From Collybiopsis luxurians FD-317 M1 (taxonomy: Eukaryota; Basidiomycota; Agaricomycetes; Agaricales; Omphalotaceae), in NCBI GenBank assembly GCA_000827265.1, contig KN834872.1, forward strand, positions 58,474 through 122,473: a DNA stretch of 64,000 nt. The letters run 5' to 3'. Positions within the stretch are counted from its first letter, which is position 1. Each line of letters opens with the position of its first letter. Below, one piece after another: positions 47,241-59,300 of this stretch. The notes under the pieces were generated by a model. That model was given only the letters and a program-made list of their open reading frames with translations, had not been told where the DNA came from and searched no databases. The position numbers and the translations under genes were made by a program.

Positions 47241-49610
47241 TCAACGTAATATTACATCTATCAACTGAGTCACTGGTATTGCATCCTTGAAAGCCCTTCG
47301 CTTGAGCCGCGTCTTAGTAGCCTGCTCATACGCATATGCAAATCCAATTAGCTCGAATTCTGAAAATGATGTTCCAAGGAAGGACAATCCCATTGGCACG
47401 CCTGGAGCGGGGTAGAGCGAGCCAGATGTTTTACCTGGCCAATGACTTGCAGTTGTGTTGTCCGGGAAAAATCCAAGCGGAACTAGGAAGGGATCCCGTC
47501 AAGAAGAACGATAATAGGGGAAGGACAAACTCATACCTGTGACGATGGGATAGCCAGCCAAAGCTAGAATGTAATCAGGTTAAGTTCACCAAAAATGTAA
47601 CTGGCCTGTTACCTGACGCAAATGTAGTCCCGAAACCTGGCATTAAAATGGCATCAGCCTGGAATTCTCGCAACACAGCATTGATGCTGCCGTCGGCTGC
47701 TATGTCTTTGTAACGACGCAAAGCTTCATAATATGTCGAATTCGGGCCATAAGTGGCTTCTGCTGCAATTAGTCTAGTGAACAATTTCAATTGCAAAAAA
47801 CTTCAAGACACAATATACCTACCCGCTTTGATCTTGCTCTTCGGGGATTTCCAACTCTGGGTTATCTTCGTTAAACTTGATCAAATCAGCTATGTTTCGC
47901 ACTCCAGAGGGATTTTCAAGTAATGAGGCAAAGTAATCGTTGATTTGCATCTATTATATCAACTGAGATTGACACCGTTCCTTAGTCGAAGGATCCTTAC
48001 CTTCATATCAACAGCCATAACGATGGATTCATCTCTAGATGTGAGTATCTCATCTATGGCGGACATGTTTGCCTGTAAAATCGTGGCGCCGAGGCTCTCA
48101 ATTGTTTTTACAGCTTCATCGAATACCTCAAAAATATACGGGTGGGCCTGTATTGGAGATGTTTCCGTAAAAAAAGTTCTTCGTAGTATGGCAACGCGCT
48201 TGCCGCGCAGAGCGTCCTTATCCAACGCCAGTGAGTAGTCAGGGACTGGGAGTGGCTGAGCCAGGGTATAATTGTCATTGACATCTGGACCAGCGATGAC
48301 AGTCAAGACTAATGCGGCATCTTCAACGGTTCTAGTCATTGGACCAACTGTGTCCTGGTGAAGTGTTACAGGAATGACTGTAGTAGGGATATTCACTCAA
48401 TTCACACCTATAATAAAATCTGCTTACCTCCGGCACGAGAAGTCAGACCCACGGTTGGCTTAATACCCGCAATGTTGTTGAATGATGATGGGCAACTTAT
48501 GCTTCCATCGGTTTCCTTTCAGTTATCTTGAATATGCCATTGACGGGTTCTCTCGCTCTAGCACTTACAGTTCCCAAAGTAACGGTAGCAAGCCCAATAG
48601 ATGCAGCTACGCCACTGCCGGATGAAGATCCACAAGTATCAGAATTTGGATAGTATGCTCCTGTCGTAAATCCACCACGAGCTGACCATCCGTTTTGAAT
48701 AATACCACGGGCGCGAGCCCATTCAGACAGATTTGACTTTCCTTTTCAGTCAGGTCGGCAAGGACAACGTCTTGTGAGGTGATAGATCTAGCATACCTAA
48801 TATGATGGCACCCGCTTGACGAAGTTTTTTGACAACCCCTGCGTCCGCTGGGACAATGGATCCCAATAGGCTATACGAACCCGCAGTGGTGTTCATTCCT
48901 AAGAGTAAACGTGACACCGAGTCTATCTGAAGAAGTCGTACGACAAATACCTTCCGAGGCAATTGTAGCCATATTGTCCTGAGTGAGGGACTACATAAGT
49001 ACACAGGAGAAATTATTTGCGAAACGAATAACAAACTGACTTTCAACATAACAGGTATACCATGCAAAGGCCCCCGCTTTCCTTTCATTCTACGTTCCAA
49101 ATCTAATGTTTTCGCTTGACTTAACGCTGAAGGATTCAACTCAATCACAGCGTGAAGAGCAGGCCCCTTCAGATTCACTTCTTCAATCCGATTGAAGTAT
49201 GCCTGAAAGGTTACACGAGTCCCCACATTGAATCGAAGCAAACAGACGTGAAGAAAGAGGATTACCTTGACCAAATCAACGCTGGTAAAATGACCAGCAT
49301 CCAGTCCCGCTTGAAGTTCGAGGATTCCTGCTTCGTACAAGTCAGGCAAATGAGGGACTGGTTTGGTGCTGCTCTGGCGGATACAACTCGATCGGTACGC
49401 ATCACGAAGGAGATAAAGACAGGTGGAAATGAATAGGAGTGCTATCGCGGTCAGAACGCGTCGAGAGTGCTTGGGTCGTGTCGATGTCACGGAGTTCTCC
49501 AGGAATAGGTAAGTATCTTCGTTTCAAAGCGTATCTTGTGAATTCGAAGCTCCTTCGGGAAAGCCTAAATAATACTCACCACGATTTCCCTTGTCCGTTC
49601 TGCGTTCCAT
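47241..49610 (-). CDS. Amidase-signature family enzyme, membrane-anchored (copy B)
   Basis: Hydrolyses an amide bond by the Ser-cis-Ser-Lys mechanism; the substrate is unknown. Twelve exons (49580-49610, 49266-49516, 49041-49202, 48951-48978, 48797-48898, 48569-48741, 48428-48515, 48001-48377, 47823-47950, 47613-47773, 47537-47563, 47241-47482) total 1770 nt, 589 aa. Basic N-terminus, then a single hydrophobic anchor (VLTAIALLFISTCLYLL, about 31-47), so probably lumenal or cell-surface. Catalytic Lys148 (GIPVMLKDN), cis-Ser about 230 in CGSSSGSG, nucleophile Ser254 in TETDGSISCPSSFN. C-terminal NTTASHWPGKTSGSLYPAPG is typical. Oddity: a 49-bp segment (47564-47612) that is coding in copy A reads as a GT-AG intron here; unspliced it would give a frameshift and stop. 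If not spliced, this copy too would be broken. Confidence 0.82.
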
Positions 49611-50077
49611 CGCAACAAGCAGCGGAGGTGGTGGTCAGCTAGAAAGGTATACGTGAGATGCTTATTAATTCATATGCGTATCGCACGCTCTTCGCCTGTA
49701 ACAACTAGTCATGAGGTGAGTTGTGCAGATTTTGAATTCGGTACGGCTCATTCAATGGTGTGAAGTGATTCAGAGGATCAAATGAGATCGATATGATAAT
49801 AGTGGAGAGTCTACAATGAGAACAATACAACAATTAGAATGCTACACAGACGGAGATGTAGGGCTAGTTAAATTAGAAAAGTACAATGAAAGTTCGAGGA
49901 CCGAGAGCGTGGAGAGTATTAAAAAAATCCAAGAATTATCCAGGGGGAAAACGCGTTATCCAAGTTTCTAGCCAAAACGGAATGAGAACGATATCGTCAC
50001 ATGAACAAACCGCAAAATCTACCTCGAAATGCGTCCTGTATCGTCGACTTCACTCCCAACTGCCTCCAGCTCCATCC
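49611..50077. other. Intergenic between Atg13 and amidase B
   Basis: 467 bp holding the amidase B promoter and Atg13 3' flank; both genes are on the minus strand. It contains the diverged second copy of the amidase upstream flank (about 49690-49960). Confidence 0.45.
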
Positions 50078-53000
50078 CTAACCCACTTCCCGTTCTCCCT
50101 CTCTTCCTTTCACGGTTCGAACATCCTTCCCCCCACTCGCCCTCCCAGCCCTACCCCTACCCAGCCCTTCCAAACTCGTCAGAAACACTTCGTTCATCTT
50201 CTTCAACTTCGCGTCGATGTCCGACGCGGAGGTGAGCATCGGGGATGAATGAGTTACGAATGGTGGTGGCGGTGGAAGTGAAGCAGACGGAGTAGGGTAG
50301 GTGGGTACAGAGGTTATCGTGGTGATTATCATTCCGGCTGATGTATTGGTAGGTTCGGGATTGTCAGATGTAGTATCAACCGCGTCATCTTCAACCGGAA
50401 GAGGGATAGCGTTTTGAAGAGATGTCGACGGAGGAGATCTACCAGATGACGCCCGTCTCGAGGATGGTAGATTCGACGAAGGTGGTGGTGCAGCATGGGG
50501 CAATGGAGCTGAGGACGAAGGGGGATATCCATTTGATAGGGGACGAGCGGCGAATTCTGATTCACTATCACCTGTACCTCTACCAATATCTATACCACCT
50601 GAGGTTACAGGTAAGAGTGACGACGGAGGTGGCGGAACACCCTCCAACCCCAGACCAGTCACTCGAGCAGGTTGTGCAGCTAGGGACAAGCGAGACGAGG
50701 ACGAAGACGAATGGCTGTCGAGAAGAGGAGGAGCAGCGCGTCCTGATCCGTTATCACCATTTCTTGGAGGACCAATGCCACCCAAGATTGTAGGCAATAG
50801 CGACGACGAAGGCGGCGGTACACCCTCCAAACCCAAACCCATACCTCGAGAAGGTGAACGTGCTGAGGGACCGGATCGTACCCTTGACTCGTCCCGAAAG
50901 ATTCGAGGAGCCTGTATCATACGCTGACGATCTTCCTCAGCGTTATCGACGTCGGATTCGGATTCGGTATCAGTATCGAGCGCAGATTCGAGTTCGTTCC
51001 TACTTGACGAATCCTGCGAGTGGATCCTAGGTCGTCTGAGGAGAGGTTTACGCGATGCGATATCTCGCATAAAGTGGGAGAGGGCGTCGTGGTCGGCTTG
51101 AAGGGGAGTGTATTCGAATGTGTCTAGCGTGCCTACGATATCGGGTTCGTTTGAGGGCGCCTGTATAGTAGAAAAGAGGAATGAGCAAAACTGGATCGTA
51201 AGAAAAAAAAGGAAGGAAGCGTTCATACTCACCACTAGCGAAACACGACGACTTTCCCTTTCCCCTCCTGCAGACCCAAAACCCGGTCTACCCCGTGAAC
51301 CACCTACGAATCTACCTCCCTCGACACCATCTATACTCCCTCCCCCACTGCTACCGCCGGTCCTTACCCCACCCGTGCTCGTATGACTACCCACACTCCC
51401 TCCTCTTGCAGGGGACGAATACCGATGTCCAAACGACGAAGAATATCGTTTTTGGCTAGTCGGTACAGCTACTCCGCTGGGATTCGAGTTGGTATTCGCC
51501 GTCGTCGTCGTTGGACCACCTGCGCTAGCGGAACGTGAACTAGCACTAGTTCCCGTGCCTGTACCCGTACTTGTACTTGCAGCTCCTAACGACGAAGGTG
51601 TAAACGAGGGGGGTCGAATGGAGGTGGGTAATCCGGAAGGCGGTCGAGGTAGGTTAATAAGATTGGAGAGGGAGGAAAGGGACGTGAGAGCGGTGTTGGG
51701 GTTGGACGTGTTTGAAGAGGACGGGCCGCCGTTATGGGAAGGGGAGGAGCTGATGAGGGAGCTGGGAGGGAAGGCACTGGAAGCTCGAGAAGAGCTGGAG
51801 GTAGAAGGTGTAGCGCTGGCGAGCGTGTTGGTCTTGAACGGGTTGACCGGGTTGACCGGGTTGACCGGGTTCAGACTTGGTTTCCGACTCGCCACGGTTG
51901 AGGGTTGGGATGTAGTTGGCAGAGTAGACGTGACGGGTGGACCAGAAGATGATGACGTTGTTGAGGAGCGCGACGACGAGTGACGAAGAGGAAGCGGTTG
52001 TGGATGGGAGGTAATGGTTTTGGTAGTTGGACGAGAATCAGATGCAGCTGCGCCTAAAGATTCTCGTCTCAATCTATCCGCGAGCCCAAACAAGGGTTGC
52101 GTCGATGTCGCGGTTGTGGTGGTAGCTCGAGTTATTGGGAGTACAGGTTGGCCTGCGCGCGAGGAAGGAGCGGGGATGATGAAACGCTCTGCGATAGAGT
52201 CGACGTCGGATGAGGTACGGGTAACGGTGTGGGAAGGAGGTTTAGTACGATGGGGAGTACCTCGTAGAGAACGAGGTAAGGTCATCCCTGGATTCGAAGA
52301 GTTGAATGTCGGATCCTGACGCGTATTGCTATCCAAAGACCTGAATCTAGAGCTCGGGAGGCTCTCTAGTCCATCGATCACGAAGGCTGGTGATGAGAGA
52401 TAGGTGCACGTAACGGTCAGGGCACCTAAAGGATGGTGAATCGGAGCGAACGTATGTGAACTCGTCGGTAAATCGAACGACGAGCGAAAGGACAAGACGG
52501 CGGATTCATCGACGCCGGAACCAGGATCTGCTTTCGCTCGTACACGTATTCCCAGCCCTCCATTTCCATCCCCTCGAGACTTGAGTTGGGTGGACAATTT
52601 CCACGCGGGGAGGAGGCGGAGTAGAGAGTAGACGGAGCGAAAGAACGGGATACCTTGTTTGTACACGGTTGGCAGGGCTGTACCGCCTCCGGGCCCTTGA
52701 GAGTCTGACGAAAGAGAAGAAGACGGAGAGGATGCAATTCTGAAATCGAGGTCCCAGCTTTCGAGCACGATGTACTTGTATTTCGTATCGACTGGTACAC
52801 GAGAAGTTCCGGAAGCCGTATATACGAGGCGATGATTACTGGGGAGGGTATCTGGTACCGTTAATAAGACTTGTATCTCAAGCCGCGGGGGGGACCATGA
52901 GTCAGAGATTGACCGGTATGGATCTTGTCCCTCGCGAGTCCAAGAATCCGAGTGTGGCGTCTCGAGATTAAACTGTGGATCAAGCTCAGTATTTGAAAGG

Positions 53001-53140
53001 AAGGTAAGTAGAGGATCACTCACCCATTTATCTACCTTATTCCTGTCTACAGCATCCGTCGAACGAGCTTCGTTGATTACATAGAATAACTTTGTGTAGA
53101 GATGAAAGGTAATCCGCGTTTGCAGGGCGTCACTTGGCAT
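50078..53140 (-). CDS. ATG13: Autophagy-related protein 13 (Atg13)
   Basis: Regulatory subunit of the Atg1 kinase complex that starts autophagosome formation at the pre-autophagosomal structure. The N-terminus is the Atg13 HORMA fold: TFHLYTKLFYVINEAR, DKWFNLETPHSD, LEIQVLLTVPDT, YIVLESWDLDFRIA, FFRSVYSLLRLLPAWKL. The rest is a long Ser/Pro/Thr-rich disordered tail, as usual for the family. Two introns are in frame and invisible to simple ORF finding: 52973-53023 (51 bp; splicing creates the diagnostic KWFNLET) and 51161-51232 (72 bp). Exons 53024-53140, 51233-52972 and 50078-51160 give 979 aa. A 12-bp repeat encodes PVN repeats. ATG 53140 places ALQTRITFHLYTK near the start, as expected, but a further upstream exon is possible. 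Confidence 0.9.
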   Translation of the reverse strand: MPSDALQTRITFHLYTKLFYVINEARSTDAVDRNKVDKWVSDPLLTFLSNTELDPQFNLETPHSDSWTREGQDPYRSISDSWSPPRLEIQVLLTVPDTLPSNHRLVYTASGTSRVPVDTKYKYIVLESWDLDFRIASSPSSSLSSDSQGPGGGTALPTVYKQGIPFFRSVYSLLRLLPAWKLSTQLKSRGDGNGGLGIRVRAKADPGSGVDESAVLSFRSSFDLPTSSHTFAPIHHPLGALTVTCTYLSSPAFVIDGLESLPSSRFRSLDSNTRQDPTFNSSNPGMTLPRSLRGTPHRTKPPSHTVTRTSSDVDSIAERFIIPAPSSRAGQPVLPITRATTTTATSTQPLFGLADRLRRESLGAAASDSRPTTKTITSHPQPLPLRHSSSRSSTTSSSSGPPVTSTLPTTSQPSTVASRKPSLNPVNPVNPVNPFKTNTLASATPSTSSSSRASSAFPPSSLISSSPSHNGGPSSSNTSNPNTALTSLSSLSNLINLPRPPSGLPTSIRPPSFTPSSLGAASTSTGTGTGTSASSRSASAGGPTTTTANTNSNPSGVAVPTSQKRYSSSFGHRYSSPARGGSVGSHTSTGGVRTGGSSGGGSIDGVEGGRFVGGSRGRPGFGSAGGERESRRVSLVVSMNASFLFFLTIQFCSFLFSTIQAPSNEPDIVGTLDTFEYTPLQADHDALSHFMRDIASRKPLLRRPRIHSQDSSSRNELESALDTDTESESDVDNAEEDRQRMIQAPRIFRDESRVRSGPSARSPSRGMGLGLEGVPPPSSSLLPTILGGIGPPRNGDNGSGRAAPPLLDSHSSSSSSRLSLAAQPARVTGLGLEGVPPPPSSLLPVTSGGIDIGRGTGDSESEFAARPLSNGYPPSSSAPLPHAAPPPSSNLPSSRRASSGRSPPSTSLQNAIPLPVEDDAVDTTSDNPEPTNTSAGMIITTITSVPTYPTPSASLPPPPPFVTHSSPMLTSASDIDAKLKKMNEVFLTSLEGLGRGRAGRASGGKDVRTVKGREGEREVG
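51839..51874. repeat. 12-bp tandem repeat in Atg13 tail
   Basis: Three consecutive GGGTTGACC-type units encode PVN-PVN repeats within the disordered region; a length-variable microsatellite is likely. Confidence 0.7.
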
Positions 53141-55290
53141 AGTTTCGGCAAGAATCCAGCGGTCATTGCTGGGAGACCTTCATAGGCGCGTGAATAGGAA
53201 AAAAAAATGGCGGAAGGGTTGGATGATGGTGGTTGAGGTGCAAGGAGTGGCGCCGACGTGCGGAATGCACGCGCGCGTTTGTCGTTAAGCGCCAATGGGC
53301 GCTTAGTACGCGTATCTGCTTGAACCTACAACGTTCACTATTTATTCCGTCCCCGTTCAAGCTCCCAAAACTACGCAATGAATCGGCGATAGACCATCAT
53401 TCTCACTGCCGGGCACTTGTCTCCTTTTCTCCATTGTGCAACGGTATCATACCGCAAGGGAATCCCGCAGATAGAATCGATTATGGAATGGGTGGATCGT
53501 TCGTTCAGACTGGTTGCGAATGTGCGGGATCTTTACAAGGGGGTGAAGGACTTATGATAGGCTGACTGAGGGCGTATAGATGTCATTACGACGAGATTAT
53601 TCAAGTACGTCAAGTCGTTTTCCGGTTGTATCTAATTTTTGACCATTCCCGTAGAATAGTACTAGATATTTTTCACAAATAGACTTCCTTTTGCATTATT
53701 CTTGTCGGTCCTCGATAGGTTCAGCATATTGGACTTTCTAGGTTCGTAATTCACGCTTGCTCTACTAGAAACACTCTGCAATGTCAACGTTTTGAGTTGT
53801 TCTTTCGTATCGACTGAGCAATGTAATTGGAACTTCATGCCTCTACGAGGCCATTATTTGAGCTTTGGAATCATATTGTATTGGTAGGGAAGCGGCATCT
53901 TTTACGCGAGAAGGGCTCCACAGATTAAGCATTGCGGCAGGGGAAATGCCCACACCTAACGATAAGGTAACGGAGAGAAGGGCGAGATATCATAATCTCA
54001 CCAAGCAGAGCTATGCCGTTTATAGAGTACGTTCGTCTGGAGGTCTCGAGTTCGCCTCCTATAATTACCGTTGACGTCCTAGATACACGGATGGTGAAGG
54101 CGAGTGTATCTTGATTTATTCGATATTCAAGGTTATTTCTGACATTGTATTCAGGTAAGCCTTTGATTCGCAAGAGCATTATGGTACTACTACTCACGAG
54201 TTGAGACGTACGCAAGGTACGAATCGCCATATTCAAGCTTAAGCTTAATCATTCGTACTGACCTTTTTATCTGCACCATTGACTATTGCTTTCATCTGTT
54301 CGATTTCATATCCGCGTTCAATCTTTGACCTGGTATCAGCGCTCATTCGTCGGCATATGCCGTTCAAAGTGGTGGTAGAGTAGACGCCCTGCCACCATTT
54401 AGAACGGCAAAGTCCGACAGCAAACTACGAGACCTCCTCGAGTTGTTTGTAACGTTCTAGAAGCTACCGTATGCCACCCGGTCTCAAGGAACTCAAGCAT
54501 CAGTTCTATCACTCCCGAGAAGTGCATCCATGCCAGACTGAAATACTCCATGAATACTTGTGACGGTTCGTCAAGAGTTCTTTGCCCAGGAAGTCGATGA
54601 TACTGTTAGATCTGGTGTACGTGAGGAAGAATGCTCAGTATCGGAAGCTTCATGGGTGAATTACGCTGTGTGAGTTATATGCAGTCTCACTAGCTTTGTT
54701 TCTTTGCTGAGAATGTAACAACTTCATTTTTTGTTCGTATATTTCGACGAATTGAATCACTTGGTGCCGCATATTTGGCGAGCCTCAAGATCATGTACCA
54801 GGTTTATTCAGTGTAATCTCACCCAGGGACTTGGGACAGAGACATTACTGCAGACTGCCCAGGTCGAAGAGCTTGCGAGAGTTTAAGGAAGAGGTTATCT
54901 TTCAAGGGATAGGATGTGAAGTCGAAGACCACTAAATAAGGGACAAGCTTCTTTGCATCCGCACAATGTGGTCAAAGCTGGAAACACTTGTCTTTATCGG
55001 ACGAGCACACATTTTTTGTACCAGTCTAGTATGTACAACAGTAATACACAGGTTTATGTACATATATCGTAGAAACATCAGCCGCCAACCCACATGATCG
55101 ATAGCAAGAAAGATAGTTTTGCGTCAAAGTTATTTTCGTTCCCTCCCCGCCGAGTGAGTTCCACATTCAAGGTTTACGATGCAATATAGCTAACAGGTAG
55201 GTAGATAAATATCTGCTAGAAATCAAAACATAAGCTTACTTCCAAAGCCAGTTCGTCCATTCAAATCAATGCCGGCAACCGAGATGCATT
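53141..55290. other. Intergenic region upstream of Atg13
   Basis: About 2.1 kb with no supportable gene; the minus-strand frame at 53925-54236 has no recognisable domain. At 53231-53303 lies the reverse-oriented member of a GC-rich dispersed repeat shared with 25567-25640. Confidence 0.4.
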
Positions 55291-56384
55291 TCACTTCGTA
55301 GTTGTGAGCAAAGCCGCCGATTTTTCGCACTTTTCGCTCGTCTGGTGTCTATTGAGGTCGCTTCTATTGGTGAAGGAAGCCTTTTGACAAACGGTGCATT
55401 CGAAGGGCTTCTTGCCCGCATGTCGACGAAGGTGATCTTAGAGAGAAGCATATATTTGATTAACGCAGAGCGAGGGCATGAGGATATAATTGAGTACGTA
55501 CCGTCATAATTCTGCTTCGTTGTAAACTCCCGGTCACATTCGTATTCTGGGCAGTAGAAACGAGATGATCGCATTTCGCCACTTTTTGGATTGATTCCAC
55601 GCCGCCTACGCGATGCTTGTACAATTGCAAGGGTGCCAACCTTTCGACGTTCCCCCCGTACGGGCTCAGTGGAGGCTTCTTCATCGAGAAGGACGTCAGG
55701 CTGAGGATTGTCACTCGTCAGTGGGACTGATGAACTGGACAACGGTACGAGGTAGCCATCGCTCCACCAAGTAGAAGGCCCATTCTCGGTCGGCGAGTAT
55801 TGATTTTGGTGATTGTCGTGTACCGTTCCACTATCGACTGGACTTTGCGGAGCATTCGGGTTTGACCAATCAGGCCACATAATCGCGGATTGGGACTCGA
55901 AAGGAGCTTGCGTTTCCATCGAAGGCCATAAGTCAGACCAAGATGTTGCTGCGGCGTTATTGACAAGATCCTGCTTGAAAATGGACGGGAAACCAAACGT
56001 AGGGTCTTCGAGGAGAAAATCCGATTCGAAAATGGACGTGTTCTGCGCTGTGGTGATACCGGCGGCCGCACTGGCTATAGAATAGTGGTTCGTCGACGAG
56101 GACCATGACCTGGGGATAGGACGATTAATGGCGTAGTATTCCGGAGCCCAGTGAGACTGATGAAAATTCACGCCCACGTCCATACTATCAACATTGGCAG
56201 GTGCCTCAAGTAGCCTGTAGCTGTCGACAGCAGCTGGAGCTGGGAAATCGTAGTAAAAATCTGGATTGTACTGGCGGTGAATCTGTCCCGGTGGCGGCGA
56301 AAATGGTGCAGTGAGACGAAGATAATTTTCGCCGGCGTGCTGGGTGTGGTCAGAGCGAATATAGTACGGCCGTGAAAAGGCCAT
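55291..56384 (-). CDS. C2H2-type zinc-finger protein, likely transcription factor
   Basis: Exons 55502-56384 and 55291-55436 around a 65-bp GT-AG intron give 342 aa. The long N-terminal part is low-complexity (Pro/Ser/Tyr/Asn-rich), as in fungal regulators. A basic patch (RGERRKVG, SRRRRGIN) precedes the fingers. Finger 1 is C278-x4-C283-x12-H296-x3-H300 (CPEYECDREFTTKQNY); finger 2 has C308, C311, H325 and C331 (CTVCQKASFTNRSDLNRH), a C2HC variant. The linker HAGKKPFEC is the standard one. The intron splits finger 1 just before its histidines, so the unspliced frame hides the second finger. It is presumed to bind DNA in the nucleus; targets are unknown. Start ATG 56384 is the first in-frame ATG. 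Confidence 0.85.
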
Positions 56385-59300
56385 GGCGTTGCTGCGAGAC
56401 AAAGTGGATGAAAAAAAGAATGAACTGTGAGATTGCGTCAGTAAAAAATCTAGAAAAAAAACTTGCGTATTACGATTTTTGGTTCAGCCTTGAAGACTTG
56501 AGTGGCTGAAATGGACGTCGGTGGTTGAGCCTGGTTGAGTATTCTCATGGCTGGGTCCTGCCCCGATCCGGCAGGTTCCCGATGTGGCAGAGATAAACAA
56601 AATCTGTACCGTAAAGAGTCAAGATGACCCACATTATGAAATTTGAACAAACCGAAACACTGCCACTTTTTGCTCAGCCCATCGCTTCAACCAAGTCTGC
56701 TGGAACAGGTTCATAACATTGATAATTCTACTATCCCTTTCTGGCTGAAGTCGGGACTCGGGACGCAGGAGGAGCAAGAAGAAATATCGACCTTCCCTCG
56801 GACTAGGTTGAGCACACTAGTAAATGGATCAGATCAAAGTCACCAGGGCTAAAATTGGGTTGTCGTGTTTGAATGATTGAGGTAAGCTAACGTTAGCATT
56901 ATCAATAATCAGACAGTCCCTTCTGCCGAATTGTTACATTCCAACTCCCGTACTTATTCCTTCTTAGCCATTATAATAACCCCTCCTTTATCAAAGCCAT
57001 AGAAAATTTGTACGAGTCACCTATAATACTCTCAGCTTTGAGGTATACTCAAGAGTATCGGCCTTGATTAGCGAGAGACCCGTAACCTTTTTTTAATTTT
57101 AGGAAATGCTGTAAGACCCTGTCGCCCGATCATCTTCGTTTCCATACTTATCAAGGGATCTAGAAAACGTGTATGTCCCATTCAAGGAACACTTTCTCAT
57201 CCGAGGCGAGAAACGTACTCGGACTGAGATATTGAAAGATCAGATACAAAGAAGCTTCATGTTAAGTTAGGAAGCCTGTTTGTTCTTCGGTCTGTGATAG
57301 ATTTACATTGAGTTAAGGTACAGACCAAGAAAGATTTGAAGGAGAGAAAATCGACGGCTGTGTATTACATTCAAGCAACTCGCCTAATAAGCTTTGCTCA
57401 TGATACCTTTCCAATCGTCATAGCAAATATCCAAAAACCATGCTGCATGAGCGCAAAGGACTTCATCGAGGGTCGGGCAGGCGCCGGAGACTCCCTGAAA
57501 CTAACAATCGTTGCACTCCTGCTCCTTTCCCCGAGAAAATGATAGCCGTCGCTGCTTGTTCAAATACAGAACTGGGGCCATGAGACTGAATACTCTGAAA
57601 TTAGGTATTTCACGAAAGGAAGAGTCGGTAGTGAATCAAGAAGCATTTATACAGTGGAAGGTATCAAAAAGGAGCATACAGCAATCAGAACGCGGGATGG
57701 AAAGTGAAAGGAGTAAAGTGTAGGAGAAAAGAAAGAACTGTGGTTCATAGACTTACAACTTTTGAAGCTTCCTCGATCCGGTTTGTATCACAACTCATCC
57801 CAACTCTCTCGCAGCATTTTTGTCAACACCGATACCTGTGAGGAATGAAGACATCAGCATCGATTCGAGTCATCATGACGGAGCGCGCGGGACCCACCGC
57901 TAATATTCGGTATATGAAGACGAGGTGTCAGTGAGGGCGAAAGAATTCTCATTCGACCAACCTACCGGCCTGTCTCGTGAAAGAATCATATTTGAAGCGC
58001 TGAGCGTCACTGGTAGAAGCTTGGACTAACCGATAGCAGTAACTTGAGGGAAATAGCCGGAAACTGTGGTGCCAGAAATTTGGGTACGGCTACCGTGAAA
58101 CTGCGATTCGATGGAGGAGTGAAAGCAAATCGGCTACTAGGAAGGATAGAAACGGTGAGCGGATCCCAAAAATGGAATAGAGATTGGACGTACTGCAGAC
58201 TAGTTGAGTATGTTGAAGAGTCCTTGCGCATATTCTGTATTCGTTAAAGCTTGACGGAGCGCACACGGTAGTCGACTAAGGTCAGGTAGGCTGTATACGC
58301 TGAGTGATTGCAATGTCTCTTACGTGGGAGATTTGACGTGTGCTTGTCAGAGTATAAGGCGTTGATTGTGGGTGAGCTCGATGAGTAAGAAGAAAGAGTT
58401 TGAACTGGAATTCCACCGGGCAAGATGTAAAAGAAAACGTGTAGAAGGGGTATACAAGTAAACAATCTTCACTCCGGCTAATAAAAATTTGGCACGCACG
58501 AATGACTATCCGCAGTTATCAAGCTGAACAAATATGAGCCAAACTGTGGGTAGACATGGATGCTGGACGGTGAAGGTGTTCCGTTTGTGGGTTCGTCCGC
58601 TACTATGAGCTACGTGCAATGGACAAAGTCGAGCCAAGACATATGAAGTCACTAGAATCATAGACACCGTGAGAAAGGTTCGAAGAGGGAGAGGAAGGTC
58701 ATGCGACGACGGCAGAAGAGACGGAGAAAGTCGACTCTTTTGTGCGGTCTGCATAATTTTGCGCGATGGATGTTCTCACGTTGGAAACCTGGCTAAGCCA
58801 GGATACACGTAGTCGGGATTATTTTCAACAGAGAGACTGGACTCGAGTAAGGTGTTACCAGAGCCAGACGTCTAGTAAATTTCTACTTGCCTGGATTTGC
58901 GGAAAGAAAGCTCGGCCTGACAAGGATGACGGTCAGCAGTCTGATGCAACGGAGACGAGGGCTAGAAGGAGTCGAGTCAGAAAAATTCAACACTCAAATC
59001 CGGTTCGTACCTTTCATGCATAGCTTCGAACTACAAATCAGGCTTCCGCCGCAAAGCAAAAGATAGCGGTGGTACTCCATGGACTGTTGCAGGGGAGTTT
59101 GAGAACGTCTTCTGTTCTCCACACAGCGTTCCGTAGATAAACCTGCAATTTTCCTACTTAACTCTGCAAGGAAAGGATTGAACTGAGTAGCAAACATATG
59201 GACGAGGGTGTCAGGTGTAAGAATACCAGATTGAACTTACAGAAACGGCGCTTGTCAACGCCGTATGCAGCGCATGAGTGGATTATCGCCTTCCGGGCGT

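Noticed and set aside
51489..51983. 164-codon Glu/Val/Gly-rich plus-strand frame
   Set aside because: Antisense shadow of the Ser/Pro-rich Atg13 tail.
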